Assembly: GCA_965223465.1 (NCBI GenBank)
Contig: OZ245025.1
Span: 2,666,001-2,730,000, forward strand
DNA from: JAAELZ01 sp965223465
Lineage (GTDB): Bacteria; Pseudomonadota; Gammaproteobacteria; Arenicellales; Poriferihabitantaceae
Reading direction: 5' to 3'
DNA length: 64,000 nucleotides
Made by a program: the position numbers and the translations under genes. A model generated the notes under the pieces. The model saw nothing but the letters and a program-made list of their open reading frames with translations, was not told the origin of the DNA and did no database searches. Of the stretch, positions 6,869 through 16,541 are shown one piece after another; positions within the stretch are counted from its first letter, which is position 1; each line of letters begins with the position of its first letter.

Positions 6869-9790
6869 ATGAATGATTCTGAGTCATACATCCCGCCATC
6901 AGTGGCATTGACCCAGAATTTTTATGAGTGGGAACGGAAGGGTCGTGGCTGGCAACAGTTTGATTATCCAGTTGAGCTCGAACCAGCGTTCGAGCCCTTC
7001 CCCGGACATTTTATTCCTTCGCAGCGAAGTAACGCAGTAGATGATGGTCGCCAATCAACCATTTTAAGCCGAATTGCTGATTCAGTTTCCTCCATTTTCA
7101 AGAGCCAACCGCAACCAACTAGGACAGTGGAAGCCGACGATGATTTAGACGAGATACTACAGCCCGCATTTGAAACACCAAAAGAAGGCCTCAAAGAATT
7201 TCACATCGTATTGCCTGATGATTTCTCGCTTACACCAGAGCTCATGAGTAAACTTTTAAGTAACTTGCACTACACACGATATCCACTCAGTTTTGAAGTA
7301 ATTGGCAGTCAAGATAAGATTATTATCCAGCTATGTGCTTATGAAAGCGATGCCAGAGCATTAATGGATCAGCTACCAGCGTATTTACCAGAAATTAATC
7401 TGGTTGAGTCACCAGACTACCTTGAAAGCATTTGGGATAAGGGTGCAACACAAGCTATAGTCGATTTCGGATTAGAAAACGAATGCATGTTATCACTGCA
7501 AACCGTTGCTACATACAAAATCGACCCTCTAATTGGTATCACTGCAGCACTCAGTAATCTTGAAAAAGATGAGATTGGTATCCTACAAGTTATGTTCCAG
7601 CCAGTACGCAATGACTGGGGGCGAGAATTCATAGACGCAGTCACAGATTGGGATGGCTCAGCTTTCTTTGCAGATGCCCCTCAAATGGTGCCGCTGACCA
7701 AAGAAAAGATTTCCTCACAGCTCTATATCGCTACTATCAGGGTGGCAGCACAAAGCACAGCACATAAAAGAGCGTGGGAAATAGCTAAAAATCTTGGAGC
7801 TACCCTCAGTCAGTTTTCAGCACCACCAAGTAATTCACTGATGCCCTTGGAAAATGATGACTTTGAAGACGTGGAATATGAGCGGCGAATAACCGACCGC
7901 CATTCCTACAGAACAGGGATGTTTCTAAATGCACAGGAGCTTGTTTCCCTGGTACATGTGCCGGATGCATCAGTGAGAACACAAAAAGTAGTTCGTGCCG
8001 ATAAAAAGACTAAAGCCGCACCAGGCTTAGCAAAAGATAATGAACTGGTTCTTGGGCAGAATGTACATAGAAATGAAGAAGTAACGGTGTCACTCACCCC
8101 AGAACAGCGTCTCAGGCATATGTATTTAATTGGTGCGTCAGGCACCGGCAAATCTACCATGCTCATGAATATGATTATTCAGGACATGCGAGCTGGGAAT
8201 GGTGTCGCGGTGCTCGACCCACATGGTGATTTAATCGATACTATTCTTGGCTATGTGCCAGATGATCGGGTCGAAGATGTGATTGTCTTTGATCCATCCG
8301 ATGAAGAACATCCCATTGGGTTTAACATCATAGACGCGCATAGTGAGCTGGAGAAAGTACTGCTCGCTTCTGATCTAACTTCAGTGTTTAAACGCCTTTC
8401 AACCTCATGGGGCGATCAGATGAACTCTGTGCTGGCCAATGGTATTTCAGCAATGCTTGAGAGCGAGCAGGGCGGTACATTGCCAATTCTCAGAAGGTTC
8501 TTAGTTGATAAGGCATTTAGAACCGAGTTTCTTAAAACAGTCAAAGACCCAGAAAACGTCTTTTACTGGGAACGGGAGTTCCCACTTTTAAGCGGCAAAC
8601 CACAAGGTCCAGTTCTCACGAGACTTGATACATTTCTGAGGCCCAAGCCAATTCGTCACATGGTGGCACAAAAAGAGAACAAGATTGATTTTGCAGATAT
8701 TATGCAAAACAAGAAAATTTTTCTCGCTAAGTTGTCACAAGGAGCAATTGGCACAGAAAATTCATACCTTATGGGTGCATTTCTTGTAACCAAGCTAAAT
8801 CAAATAGCGTATTCACGTCAAAAACTACCAGAAAGTGAACGCAGCAATTTCTATCTCTATGTAGATGAATTTCACAACTTTATTACACCCAGCATGGAGT
8901 CAATTCTTTCTGGGGCTAGAAAATACAAAATGGGGTTAATTCTTGCCCACCAGGAAATGCGACAATTAGAGAGCAAGGATCAGGATGTTGCGGCTAGTGT
9001 CGTTTCTAATCCCTATACCCGAGTTTGTTTCAGATTGGGCGATAATGACGCAAAAAAACTCCAAAATGGTTTTTCATTTTTTGAATCCAAAGAGCTACAA
9101 AGCTTGGGTATTGGTGAGGCGGTAGCGCGAGTGGAACGTGCTGAGTATGACTTCAATCTTAAAACACCAACATTGCCTGAGATTGATAAAGTAGCGGCCA
9201 AAAACCGTGCTCGGGCAATTATTCGGTATTCTCAACAAAAATATGGTACGCCTAAAGAAGAAGTAGAAGATTTGGTGTATGAATCGGTTGGGGCAATAAA
9301 GCCACAAAACAAGACTGCTTTTAAGGAGGTTGATAGAAAGGAGAAGAAAGAACCGTTACCTGGTCGAGGTGGTAAAACGCATAAAAAACTACAACAGAAA
9401 ATCAAGCGCCTCGGAGAACAGGCAGGCTTCAAAGCTACGGTTGAAAAACGGCTCAAAGGTGGCTTAGGACATATTGATGTGGCACTTGACCGCGAAGGCC
9501 TGAGCATTGCCTGCGAGATTGCTGTTCATTCAAATGTTGGGCAGGAATTGAAGAATATCCAAAAGTGCTTAGATGCGGATTTTGATCGAGTCTGTGTGTT
9601 GTCACCAAGTAGTGAGTTTGTAGATTTGCTCAGCAAGAAAGCTGAAAAGAAAATTGATAAGACATTGCAAGATAAGGTTAATATTTTGGTCATTGATGAA
9701 TTTCCAAGCTACCTAGACGGTTTAAATACAATTCCTGGAAATCGAATGTTTGGTTATGAAGTTGAGGTTGAATATGGGGGTAGTCGATAA
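6869..9790 (+). CDS. Large VirD4/HerA-type ATPase with C-terminal nuclease-like domain
   Basis: A 973-residue protein. Residues 1-400 have no clear motif and may form a partner-binding region. Walker A GASGTGKST is at 422-430, followed by VAVLDPHGDLIDTI; Walker B LYVDEFHNF is near 661-669, followed by LAHQEMRQL. After a lysine-rich linker (about 825-850) the C terminus contains GHIDVALDREGLSIACEIAV (near 866), the D-x(n)-E-x-A/K pattern of PD-(D/E)xK restriction-like folds. The position usually held by Lys is Ala here, so activity is uncertain. It resembles conjugation-type DNA translocases of genomic islands; a defence role of the ATPase pair is also possible. Confidence 0.8.
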   Translation: MNDSESYIPPSVALTQNFYEWERKGRGWQQFDYPVELEPAFEPFPGHFIPSQRSNAVDDGRQSTILSRIADSVSSIFKSQPQPTRTVEADDDLDEILQPAFETPKEGLKEFHIVLPDDFSLTPELMSKLLSNLHYTRYPLSFEVIGSQDKIIIQLCAYESDARALMDQLPAYLPEINLVESPDYLESIWDKGATQAIVDFGLENECMLSLQTVATYKIDPLIGITAALSNLEKDEIGILQVMFQPVRNDWGREFIDAVTDWDGSAFFADAPQMVPLTKEKISSQLYIATIRVAAQSTAHKRAWEIAKNLGATLSQFSAPPSNSLMPLENDDFEDVEYERRITDRHSYRTGMFLNAQELVSLVHVPDASVRTQKVVRADKKTKAAPGLAKDNELVLGQNVHRNEEVTVSLTPEQRLRHMYLIGASGTGKSTMLMNMIIQDMRAGNGVAVLDPHGDLIDTILGYVPDDRVEDVIVFDPSDEEHPIGFNIIDAHSELEKVLLASDLTSVFKRLSTSWGDQMNSVLANGISAMLESEQGGTLPILRRFLVDKAFRTEFLKTVKDPENVFYWEREFPLLSGKPQGPVLTRLDTFLRPKPIRHMVAQKENKIDFADIMQNKKIFLAKLSQGAIGTENSYLMGAFLVTKLNQIAYSRQKLPESERSNFYLYVDEFHNFITPSMESILSGARKYKMGLILAHQEMRQLESKDQDVAASVVSNPYTRVCFRLGDNDAKKLQNGFSFFESKELQSLGIGEAVARVERAEYDFNLKTPTLPEIDKVAAKNRARAIIRYSQQKYGTPKEEVEDLVYESVGAIKPQNKTAFKEVDRKEKKEPLPGRGGKTHKKLQQKIKRLGEQAGFKATVEKRLKGGLGHIDVALDREGLSIACEIAVHSNVGQELKNIQKCLDADFDRVCVLSPSSEFVDLLSKKAEKKIDKTLQDKVNILVIDEFPSYLDGLNTIPGNRMFGYEVEVEYGGSR

Positions 9791-10091
9791 TGTTTGGAAG
9801 TAAGAAGAAAAGTAATCTCATTATTTGTTACTCTCACTTAAGTTGTAAATGGTGGAACTAGATCAGACAGTTCGACATAGAGGTTTGGATCAGACCTTAT
9901 GGATGAAAGATCAAGAATGTTTCAATCAACCTGAATCGGGCGCCAATGATAGGTACCGACGTATCTAGGCTCACTAATTTTACGATAGCTATGTGCGCAC
10001 ACTGCCGATGATGTAATGTAGCATTTGTAATAGGTTACTGGCCAATTTATGATCTCTTTTGATCAGAAACAGTAAAAATAGGATTCTCATT
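9790..10091. other. Intergenic with a truncated coupled ORF
   Basis: The ATPase stop overlaps an ATG (TAATG at 9788-9792) that opens a 23-codon frame (MFGSKKKSNLIICY..., stop 9859-9861). The start looks like a translationally coupled downstream gene that has lost its body. The rest, to the SIR2 gene start at 10092, shows no other feature. Confidence 0.35.
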
Positions 10092-13000
10092 ATGGAACAG
10101 GAAAACAACCTACAGTTACCCTCGGGGCTTGTCTCAGCAGTTGAAGGGCACAGGGCTACGCTTTTTTTAGGGGCTGGTGCATCAAAGGAGTGTAGCAACA
10201 ATGATGGAGAATTATCTCCCGATGGAAACCAACTACGTGATGCACTTTGTGACAAGTTTTTTGGTGGAGAATACAAAAATTACGATTTGGTATCTGCAGC
10301 GGATTTCGCTATAGGTGTTCACGGAGAGATTAATGTTTTCAACTTCATCGCTAATCTATTTAGTGACTATCACGCAAGTGCTGCTCATTCACTTATTCCA
10401 AGTTTTGGTTGGAGGTCTATCGCCACCACAAACTACGATACATTTGTCGAGCAGGCCTATATGAAGAATTCGGAGGGTTCTGTACAGAACCTTGTAAAAA
10501 TAGTTAAGGATAAGGAATCCATCGAGCAGCGTCTTCACGAAACATTAAATCCAGTTGAGTTTTATAAATTACATGGATGTGTAGAGCACATAAGTGACCC
10601 TGACATCCCCCTGGTTCTCACACACGATGGATATGATATCGTCTCAAAAAACCGCATACGGCTGTTCAATCGACTCGAAGATAAATCATACGAATCTACA
10701 TTCATCTTTTGTGGGTATAGTTTAGCTGATGACCATATTCGAAAATTAATCAGCAAAGTAGCACCATCAAGAGAAGTACGCCCAACCTTCTACCTCGTAT
10801 CTCCTGGAGTTTCAGAAGCTGAAAAAGACTATTGGGCTCAAAATAAGATTATTGTGATCGACGCGAGGTTTGGAGAATTCATGGAAGCTCTTGATTCTCA
10901 AGTCGATCAGTTAAAAAGACGGATTCTTATCCAGCAAACGAACGATAACATTCCCATTAGGAAATTTTTTCGAACAAGCGCCCCAATTCCAGAAAATGTT
11001 TCTAAATATCTTGAGATTGATACGTCATTTGTTTCATCTGAGATGAAAACAGAGCCTCAAGAGCCAAAGGCATTTTACAAGGGGCTAGACAATGGTTTCG
11101 GGTGCATTCTCCAAAATCTAACAGTTAGCCGTAGCATAGTAGATGATGTGCTGTATAAAGTTCTTAGTGATGATTCAGAACGAGACAATCAAACCATCCT
11201 TTATGTATTAAAAGGCCCAGCTGGTAATGGAAAAACTATTGCACTAAAACAAGTTTCTTGGGAGCTGGCTACTTCATTAAATAGATTGGTTTTATGGCTT
11301 AATGATGGGGGTGCGTTGCGCTGGGACGTTCTGGAAGACCTAATAAATTTAACTGGCGAACGAATTTTCCTCGCTGTTGACCGAGCAGCTCAGCATTCAG
11401 AAGAAATTAGGAACGTATTAGAGCGCGCAAATACTCTCCGACATAAATTGACAGTGATAACTACTGAGAGTGACAGCAATTGGTATAGTTATTGTCACCC
11501 TCTCAATTCCTTGGACTACAAAGAATTCAGAGTGAGATATTTGTCTCATAGGGAAATCGTATCTCTTCTCGAAAGACTAAAGCGACATAATTGCCTTGGT
11601 GTTCTTACTGATCTTCCAGAAGCAGAGCAAATCAGAAGATTTGAAGAAACGGCAGAACGGCAGTTGCTCGTTGCGCTGCATGAAGTCACTTTGGGTGAGC
11701 GTTTTGAAACAATAGTAATAAATGAATTCAATAGAATTCAGCCTGAGTTGGCAAGAGAGCTGTATCTAGATATTTGTACAATATGCCAATTCGGGGGAGG
11801 CGCAAGAGCAGGTACTATAAGGCGTATATCAAAAATTGACTTCAATACCTATGAGAGTCAATTTTTTGAGCCTCTGAATTACATCGTCAAAACCATCAAA
11901 GACCCGTACACTAAAGATTATCTCTACATGGCTCGTCATGCGCGTGTAGCAAGCTTAGTATTTCGTGGAATTTGTGACTCTGACGAGTTAAAGGCTAATC
12001 AGCTACTACGAATCATGTCTGAGTTAGATATTGGGTATAGTGCTGACAAATTGGTATTTGACCGACTTACAAAAGGTCATTCGCTTGTTAAGAATATGTC
12101 TAATGCAAGTTCTATAAGAAGCCTCTTTGAGGAGGCAGTAGAAATAGCCACAGAAGCGTTTGTCTATCAGCAATGGGCTATTTTTGAATCTACTCATCCA
12201 GATGGTATTTATGAGAATGCAAAATCTGTAATCGAGAAGGCAAGAGAGCTAGACCCTAGCAACCGGACGATTATTCATACTCAGGCAGAAGTAGCTCGAA
12301 AAGGTGCTCGACTCGCATCTAATACAGTTGCGAAAAATCAACTGCGCGACATGTGCCGGGCTCGACTTGGCGAGTTAAAAGAAAACAATAGATTTAGGTT
12401 AGCAACTCTGGCCAAATTACTCACGGATGAGTTAGAGGAAATCGATGATTACCCGGATGAAAATGATGGCAATAGTTTTACTGAAAAACTTATTTCTGTA
12501 GAAGACTTGTTGGTCAAGGCTAAGCAGAGATTCCCTGACCATCCTGAGTTTTTTGAGCTTGAAGCTCGCCTACAATCACTCCTGAAAGATACCGACAAGG
12601 TAACAAAAGCTTTAGAAAAAGCCATTTCAGCAGGTGCGAGAGGTGATTCCGTCTGGGTTCGGCTAAGTAAGGGATACGCTACACAGGGCGATTCTGAAAA
12701 TGCTGAAAAAACGCTAAGAAAGGCTTTAGAAAAATATCCAGATAGTAAAGTTGTTCACGCGGCCTTAGCTCATTTTTTAATGCAACAAGAGGGTGCGGAG
12801 TGGGGTGTGGTTGAACAACATATGATGCGATCTTACGATACTGTTGATCGAAATTATGAGGCACGTTTCGAGCATGCTCAAGTATTGTTCGTGCTAAATA
12901 GAACGGAAGAAGCAGTTGGTTTATTTGAAACTATAAACAAGGGTGCACCCAAATCTTTTCGCCCGTATCCAAAATCGAAGCAACTCTCTGAACTAGAGGA

Positions 13001-13214
13001 ATTAATCCCACAACAATCTGGCCGCATCCTTAATAAAACTGAAAGCTATTTATTTGTGTCTAGTGGACTTGTTGAATCGGGACTGTATTCAAATGAAACC
13101 CATACTGATGAAGAAATTTGGAATCAGTTATCTAGGGGCACGGAGGTTACATATCGAATTCAGTTCTCACGTAGAGGCCCTCAAGCTGTAAAAATAAAAA
13201 GATCAAAATTTTGA
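10092..13214 (+). CDS. SIR2-STAND-TPR anti-phage-type protein
   Basis: A 1040-residue three-part protein; the ATG at 10092 follows TAGGA at proper spacing. Residues 20-225 are a SIR2-like NAD-binding domain with FLGAGAS (25-31), ATTNYD (111-116), KLHG (159-162, His161 as catalytic base) and CGYSLADDHI (207-216). A P-loop NTPase follows with GPAGNGKT near 374-381 and RIFLAVDRA near 424. From about 700 on, helical repeats of TPR type (for example LRKALEKYPDSKVVHAALA) form the sensor region. This SIR2 + STAND + repeat order is that of known abortive-infection proteins (Avs5-like, SIR2-STAND) that deplete NAD+ after sensing phage. The function here is inferred from domains. It is monocistronic. 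Confidence 0.8.
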   Translation: MEQENNLQLPSGLVSAVEGHRATLFLGAGASKECSNNDGELSPDGNQLRDALCDKFFGGEYKNYDLVSAADFAIGVHGEINVFNFIANLFSDYHASAAHSLIPSFGWRSIATTNYDTFVEQAYMKNSEGSVQNLVKIVKDKESIEQRLHETLNPVEFYKLHGCVEHISDPDIPLVLTHDGYDIVSKNRIRLFNRLEDKSYESTFIFCGYSLADDHIRKLISKVAPSREVRPTFYLVSPGVSEAEKDYWAQNKIIVIDARFGEFMEALDSQVDQLKRRILIQQTNDNIPIRKFFRTSAPIPENVSKYLEIDTSFVSSEMKTEPQEPKAFYKGLDNGFGCILQNLTVSRSIVDDVLYKVLSDDSERDNQTILYVLKGPAGNGKTIALKQVSWELATSLNRLVLWLNDGGALRWDVLEDLINLTGERIFLAVDRAAQHSEEIRNVLERANTLRHKLTVITTESDSNWYSYCHPLNSLDYKEFRVRYLSHREIVSLLERLKRHNCLGVLTDLPEAEQIRRFEETAERQLLVALHEVTLGERFETIVINEFNRIQPELARELYLDICTICQFGGGARAGTIRRISKIDFNTYESQFFEPLNYIVKTIKDPYTKDYLYMARHARVASLVFRGICDSDELKANQLLRIMSELDIGYSADKLVFDRLTKGHSLVKNMSNASSIRSLFEEAVEIATEAFVYQQWAIFESTHPDGIYENAKSVIEKARELDPSNRTIIHTQAEVARKGARLASNTVAKNQLRDMCRARLGELKENNRFRLATLAKLLTDELEEIDDYPDENDGNSFTEKLISVEDLLVKAKQRFPDHPEFFELEARLQSLLKDTDKVTKALEKAISAGARGDSVWVRLSKGYATQGDSENAEKTLRKALEKYPDSKVVHAALAHFLMQQEGAEWGVVEQHMMRSYDTVDRNYEARFEHAQVLFVLNRTEEAVGLFETINKGAPKSFRPYPKSKQLSELEELIPQQSGRILNKTESYLFVSSGLVESGLYSNETHTDEEIWNQLSRGTEVTYRIQFSRRGPQAVKIKRSKF

Positions 13215-13463
13215 GTGCCTCACACCACTAGCCTGGGCATCCTTTTATTGTCCAAATCTGCGTCCATTAGCTGGAACAAACGTCCGCTCTGCGCCAGCTG
13301 AGTATCTTGGGTTGAACAGCATGGTCAAGATCAGGGATGAGAATACGTCACCAACTTTCGTATCTCGTTGAGTACTTATCTACAAACATCTAAATTTGAA
13401 ACTGATGGATCAAACCATTCCACTGAAGGTTGTTGAGAAATATTAAAATTGTACGTATTTCTA

Positions 13464-14438
13464 CTACGCAGATAAGCGCGCCTTAGCAATTTTTACATAA
13501 TCAGCTTCTTGTTCAACGCCAATATATACAAAACCGAGATTTTGAGCAGCAATCAAGGTAGTGCCGCTTCCTGCAAACGGATCAAGCACGATTCCACCAG
13601 TTGGAGTTACTAATGAAATAAGGTGCTCCATTAAAGCGATTGGTTTTACTGTAGGGTGGAAATTTCGCGCTACTCCAGTTGCACCTCGGTGAGCAGTATG
13701 GTTCTTGCTACTACTTCCAGTGCGCTCATGCGCTAATTTCGGCGTGAAGTGCTCAAGACCTTTATCGCGTTCAGCTGTAGTAGGTTTCGCACAATAAAAA
13801 TATGAAGACCATTTAGCAGGAATTCCGCTATGAACTACATTAGCAGGAAAGCGTCCTTTGCCATGGTGTTTAATGGGAACAACATTGTTACTTTTCTTGC
13901 AAGTATCACCGGCGCCATCTTTATGGTCTACCCGGCACGCATCGATATTCAGTCCACCAACACCAAAGGCTAGAACATTATCTGTAACCGCACTATTAAA
14001 CGGCTTGCGTGCCATGACAATTGGCTCATGTGCGGGCTTTAAAGTTGTACCCCAGCCTTGCCATTTTTTTGCCTTAGAAGCGCCATGTTTTTTACGGATT
14101 GCCATCTCAATATTATATGAGCGAGGAAAACCGGAGCCATATAACCAAACGATTTGATCACGAATTTCAAACCCCGCTGTTTCTATATTACTAGCCATAC
14201 GGTGATACGTACGGCTTCCAGCAAAAGCTAGGAGATGTCCACCAGGTTTGAGCACACGTAGGGCTTCTTGCCACAGACCAATTCCAGGAACATCGTGGTC
14301 CCAGTCTAGGCCGATGAAGGAAATTCCGTATGGTGGATCAGTGACAATGGCATCGATAGAATCAGCTTTTAGGTTTTTTAGTACGTCTAGAGCATCCCCT
14401 GTGTATATTGTGTTTTTTGGGTTCTTTTCAGTTGACAT
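13464..14438 (-). CDS. Beta-class N4-cytosine/N6-adenine DNA methyltransferase
   Basis: A 324-residue enzyme. TDPPYGISF (DPPY at 34-37) is catalytic motif IV, and VLDPFAGSGTT near residue 297 is the SAM-binding motif I. The order IV then I makes it beta class. The central region (about 150-260) would hold target recognition. GGGAG lies upstream of the ATG. No restriction endonuclease gene adjoins it, so it is an orphan methyltransferase, as often carried by phages and islands to escape host restriction. The neighbouring SIR2 protein is on the opposite strand, convergent. Confidence 0.85.
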   Translation of the reverse strand: MSTEKNPKNTIYTGDALDVLKNLKADSIDAIVTDPPYGISFIGLDWDHDVPGIGLWQEALRVLKPGGHLLAFAGSRTYHRMASNIETAGFEIRDQIVWLYGSGFPRSYNIEMAIRKKHGASKAKKWQGWGTTLKPAHEPIVMARKPFNSAVTDNVLAFGVGGLNIDACRVDHKDGAGDTCKKSNNVVPIKHHGKGRFPANVVHSGIPAKWSSYFYCAKPTTAERDKGLEHFTPKLAHERTGSSSKNHTAHRGATGVARNFHPTVKPIALMEHLISLVTPTGGIVLDPFAGSGTTLIAAQNLGFVYIGVEQEADYVKIAKARLSA

Positions 14439-14770
14439 TTTTTTAACATTCTCCCGCAGATAAATTAAGAGAACTAATGATCACAAACTAACCCATTATT
14501 GAAAATATCATTGTTTTCAACGTACGGTCATTTAAATCCTGTTTGTGATTTTGAGTTGTACGATTAACTCCAAACTAGCAAAGATTTTTCGCTCGAAAAA
14601 GAATGGGCAAGGTCAGGTGTAGGGCCTCAACAAAACTATTCTTTGGGCCGAATTTATACTTGAAATGTAGTGTATGAATTAAATAGGACTTAAGTGACAC
14701 ATCATGCAATTTTCATTTTTCGGCTTTTGCTAGACAATATTTATATGAAAAATACTACGCAAGAAGTTTG
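14439..14770. other. Intergenic between methyltransferase and excisionase-like gene
   Basis: About 330 bases separating divergent genes, so it must hold promoters for both. A weak candidate for the rightward one is TAGACA, 16 bases, TACTAC ending 15 bases before the ATG at 14771. No open frame or strong hairpin was found. Confidence 0.35.
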
Positions 14771-15127
14771 ATGAAAACCCTTAGCCTCAAAGACGCATCT
14801 GCTTTTTTAAATATGTCATCCAGTGCACTACGAGCCAAAGCCAAGGCTGGCGAAATTCCAGGCGCTAAAATTGGCAAACGCTGGGTTTTTATCGATGTTG
14901 ATCTTGCTTCACATATCCGTTCACGCTATGCTATTTCTCGGCAAGCGTTGCGAGTAACAACAATGGAGAAACCATTATGTTATACAAACGCAACAACACG
15001 TGGTGGGTTAGATTTAGTACCCCCAACGGAACGCGAGTACGACGCTCTGCTCACACAACCAACAAAGCGCAAGCGCAAGAGTTCCATGACAAACTCAAGG
15101 CGCAGTATTGGAGACAAAATACCTTAG
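14771..15127 (+). CDS. Excisionase-like HTH protein (MerR/HTH_17 type)
   Basis: A 118-residue protein (ATG 14771; an in-frame TTG directly precedes it). Residues 1-55 form a winged HTH as in excisionases and AlpA-like regulators: LSLKDASAFLNMSSSALRA, then KAGEIPGAKIGKRWVFID. The C-terminal 50 residues lie in the part that overlaps the integrase gene in another frame and have low-complexity character. The 151-base overlap with the integrase start means the two are expressed from one mRNA. It probably directs excision or regulates the integrase. Confidence 0.7.
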   Translation: MKTLSLKDASAFLNMSSSALRAKAKAGEIPGAKIGKRWVFIDVDLASHIRSRYAISRQALRVTTMEKPLCYTNATTRGGLDLVPPTEREYDALLTQPTKRKRKSSMTNSRRSIGDKIP

Positions 15128-16011
15128 ATGAAAGGCCAATCCATTCATGGCAAGAAGCAGTGATTCGGTGGTTACAAGAAACCAGTCACAAAGCCTCTCA
15201 TGAAGAAGATAAGCGAAATCTTCGGTGGGTCGACCAGTACACCAGAGACCGTATGCTGTTTGAGGTCAATCGCGACCTGATTGACCATATGACACAAAAA
15301 CGCTTGGCGGAAGGCGTGAGCAATGCGACGGTAAACCGCACCTTAGCTGTGATTCGTGCAATTATGCGTAAAGCCGAACGCGAGTGGGAGTGGATTGACA
15401 AAGCACCGTATGTACGGATGCTGCCAGAGCCCAAACGTCGCGTTCGGTGGCTAACGCATAAAGAAGCGAATCGGTTATTACAATATCTGCCAAGCCATCT
15501 AAATTTAGTTGTGCGATTCTCTCTTGCCACTGGCTTGAGAAAATCAAATGTCACTGAGTTGAAGTGGGAGCAGGTAGACGTAATAAGGCGCTTAGCGTGG
15601 ATTCATGCGGATCAAGCCAAAGCAGGCAATAGTATTAGTGTTCCACTTAACGATGATGCCCTGAGTGTAGTGAGGGGTCAGATTGGCAAACATGATGAGT
15701 ATGTATTTACTTATCGAGGTAAACCAATTCAGCAGGTCAATACCAAGGCGTGGAAACGCGCTTTAAAGAAAGCCGGTATTGATAATTTTCGTTGGCATGA
15801 CCTTCGGCACACATGGGCAAGCTGGCATGTCCAGCAAGGCACGCCATTGGCGGTGCTGCAAGAATTAGGAGGCTGGGAGAGTTCTGAAATGGTGAGAAGA
15901 TATGCTCACCTTGGACAAGAGCATACCGCTGTATATGCTAATCAGCTTTCTCTTAATCTTGATTCGAATGAGTTTTCTGGCACAAATCTGGCACAAATTG
16001 CCAAAGGTTAA
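14977..16011 (+). CDS. Tyrosine integrase of the tRNA-Lys island
   Basis: A 344-residue phage-type integrase. The N terminus (LYKRNNTWWVRF, TPNGTRVRRS) is an arm-binding domain; the core-binding domain covers about 60-155. The catalytic domain has Arg in TGLRKSNVTEL, the H-x-x-R box in WHDLRHTWASW near residue 274, GGWESSEMVRRYAHL with the His/Trp position replaced by Trp, and the Tyr near 308. GGAG precedes the ATG. The start lies inside the excisionase-like gene. It reads toward tRNA-Lys, 31 bases away, and surely recombines at the tRNA 3' end. Confidence 0.92.
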   Translation: MLYKRNNTWWVRFSTPNGTRVRRSAHTTNKAQAQEFHDKLKAQYWRQNTLDERPIHSWQEAVIRWLQETSHKASHEEDKRNLRWVDQYTRDRMLFEVNRDLIDHMTQKRLAEGVSNATVNRTLAVIRAIMRKAEREWEWIDKAPYVRMLPEPKRRVRWLTHKEANRLLQYLPSHLNLVVRFSLATGLRKSNVTELKWEQVDVIRRLAWIHADQAKAGNSISVPLNDDALSVVRGQIGKHDEYVFTYRGKPIQQVNTKAWKRALKKAGIDNFRWHDLRHTWASWHVQQGTPLAVLQELGGWESSEMVRRYAHLGQEHTAVYANQLSLNLDSNEFSGTNLAQIAKG

Positions 16012-16042
16012 ACTAGGAGGCTCACGTAAGTCCTTGAAAAGA

Positions 16043-16118
16043 TGGTGGGGCGTACAGGGATCGAACCTGTGACCACCTGATTAAAAGTCAGATGCTCTAC
16101 CTACTGAGCTAACGCCCC
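16043..16118 (-). tRNA. tRNA-Lys (anticodon TTT)
   Basis: The minus strand gives a full cloverleaf: acceptor GGGGCGT/ACGCCCC, D arm GCTCAGTAGGTAGAGC, anticodon loop CTTTTAA with TTT, T arm with GGTTCGATCC, and an encoded CCA. Its 3' end (16043) faces the integrase gene, so it serves as the attachment site of the island. The intact 3' half here means the insertion restored the gene. Confidence 0.96.
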
Positions 16119-16158
16119 CTATGGAAAGGTATAGACGGGCGTGCCGTCAGGGGCGCTG

Positions 16159-16187
16159 ATTATCCAAACTTGATCCGTGCTTGTCAA
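16159..16187 (-). promoter_or_regulatory. Promoter of tRNA-Lys
   Basis: On the minus strand TTGACA (16187-16182), 17-base spacer, GATAAT (16164-16159). It ends 40 bases before the tRNA 5' end and is close to consensus. Confidence 0.8.
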
Positions 16188-16541
16188 TCAACAATCCCGG
16201 TATTTTGGGCAACCATCGTTGTTGGTCTAAAAATATTTACTTTTTCACCATATTCCCTATAATTACAGGAGTTTGGTGATCTTCTATCTTTTTTGCTCCA
16301 CTGTTAAGTTTTAGTCTTAATACTTACTCTTAGTATCATTCAATTTAATACATTGTGTTATTTGGTGGGCGGCAAAAAAGTTTTGTCAGTCATTTTTGTC
16401 GTTCCACTAAATATATTACCGGATAAATCATAATCATTTATGTGGTTTCCGTCAAATTATATTTTCCTCCTGACAGTTCTATTCATGCCTAACAATAGTA
16501 TTTCCCGGGTAAATTCTTCTTTGCTGTTTCTATAGCCATCA
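16188..16541. other. Intergenic, nothing identified
   Basis: About 350 AT-rich bases between the tRNA promoter and the 3' end of the second recombinase. No open frame, convincing hairpin or repeat was found. Confidence 0.5.

Larger units (their letters stand above)
1..16042. mobile_element. Right-hand portion of an integrative island at tRNA-Lys
   Basis: The stretch to the left of tRNA-Lys behaves as an integrated element. A tyrosine integrase ends 31 bases from the tRNA 3' end and is preceded by an overlapping excisionase-like HTH gene. The cargo is typical of islands: helicase-like fragment, XRE regulators, conjugation-type ATPases, a SIR2 defence protein and an orphan methyltransferase. 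The far end lies outside the window, so the second attachment site and total size are unknown. No relaxase is visible in this part. That tRNA 3' ends serve as attB for such integrases is established knowledge; the element assignment is inference from order and orientation. Confidence 0.65.
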
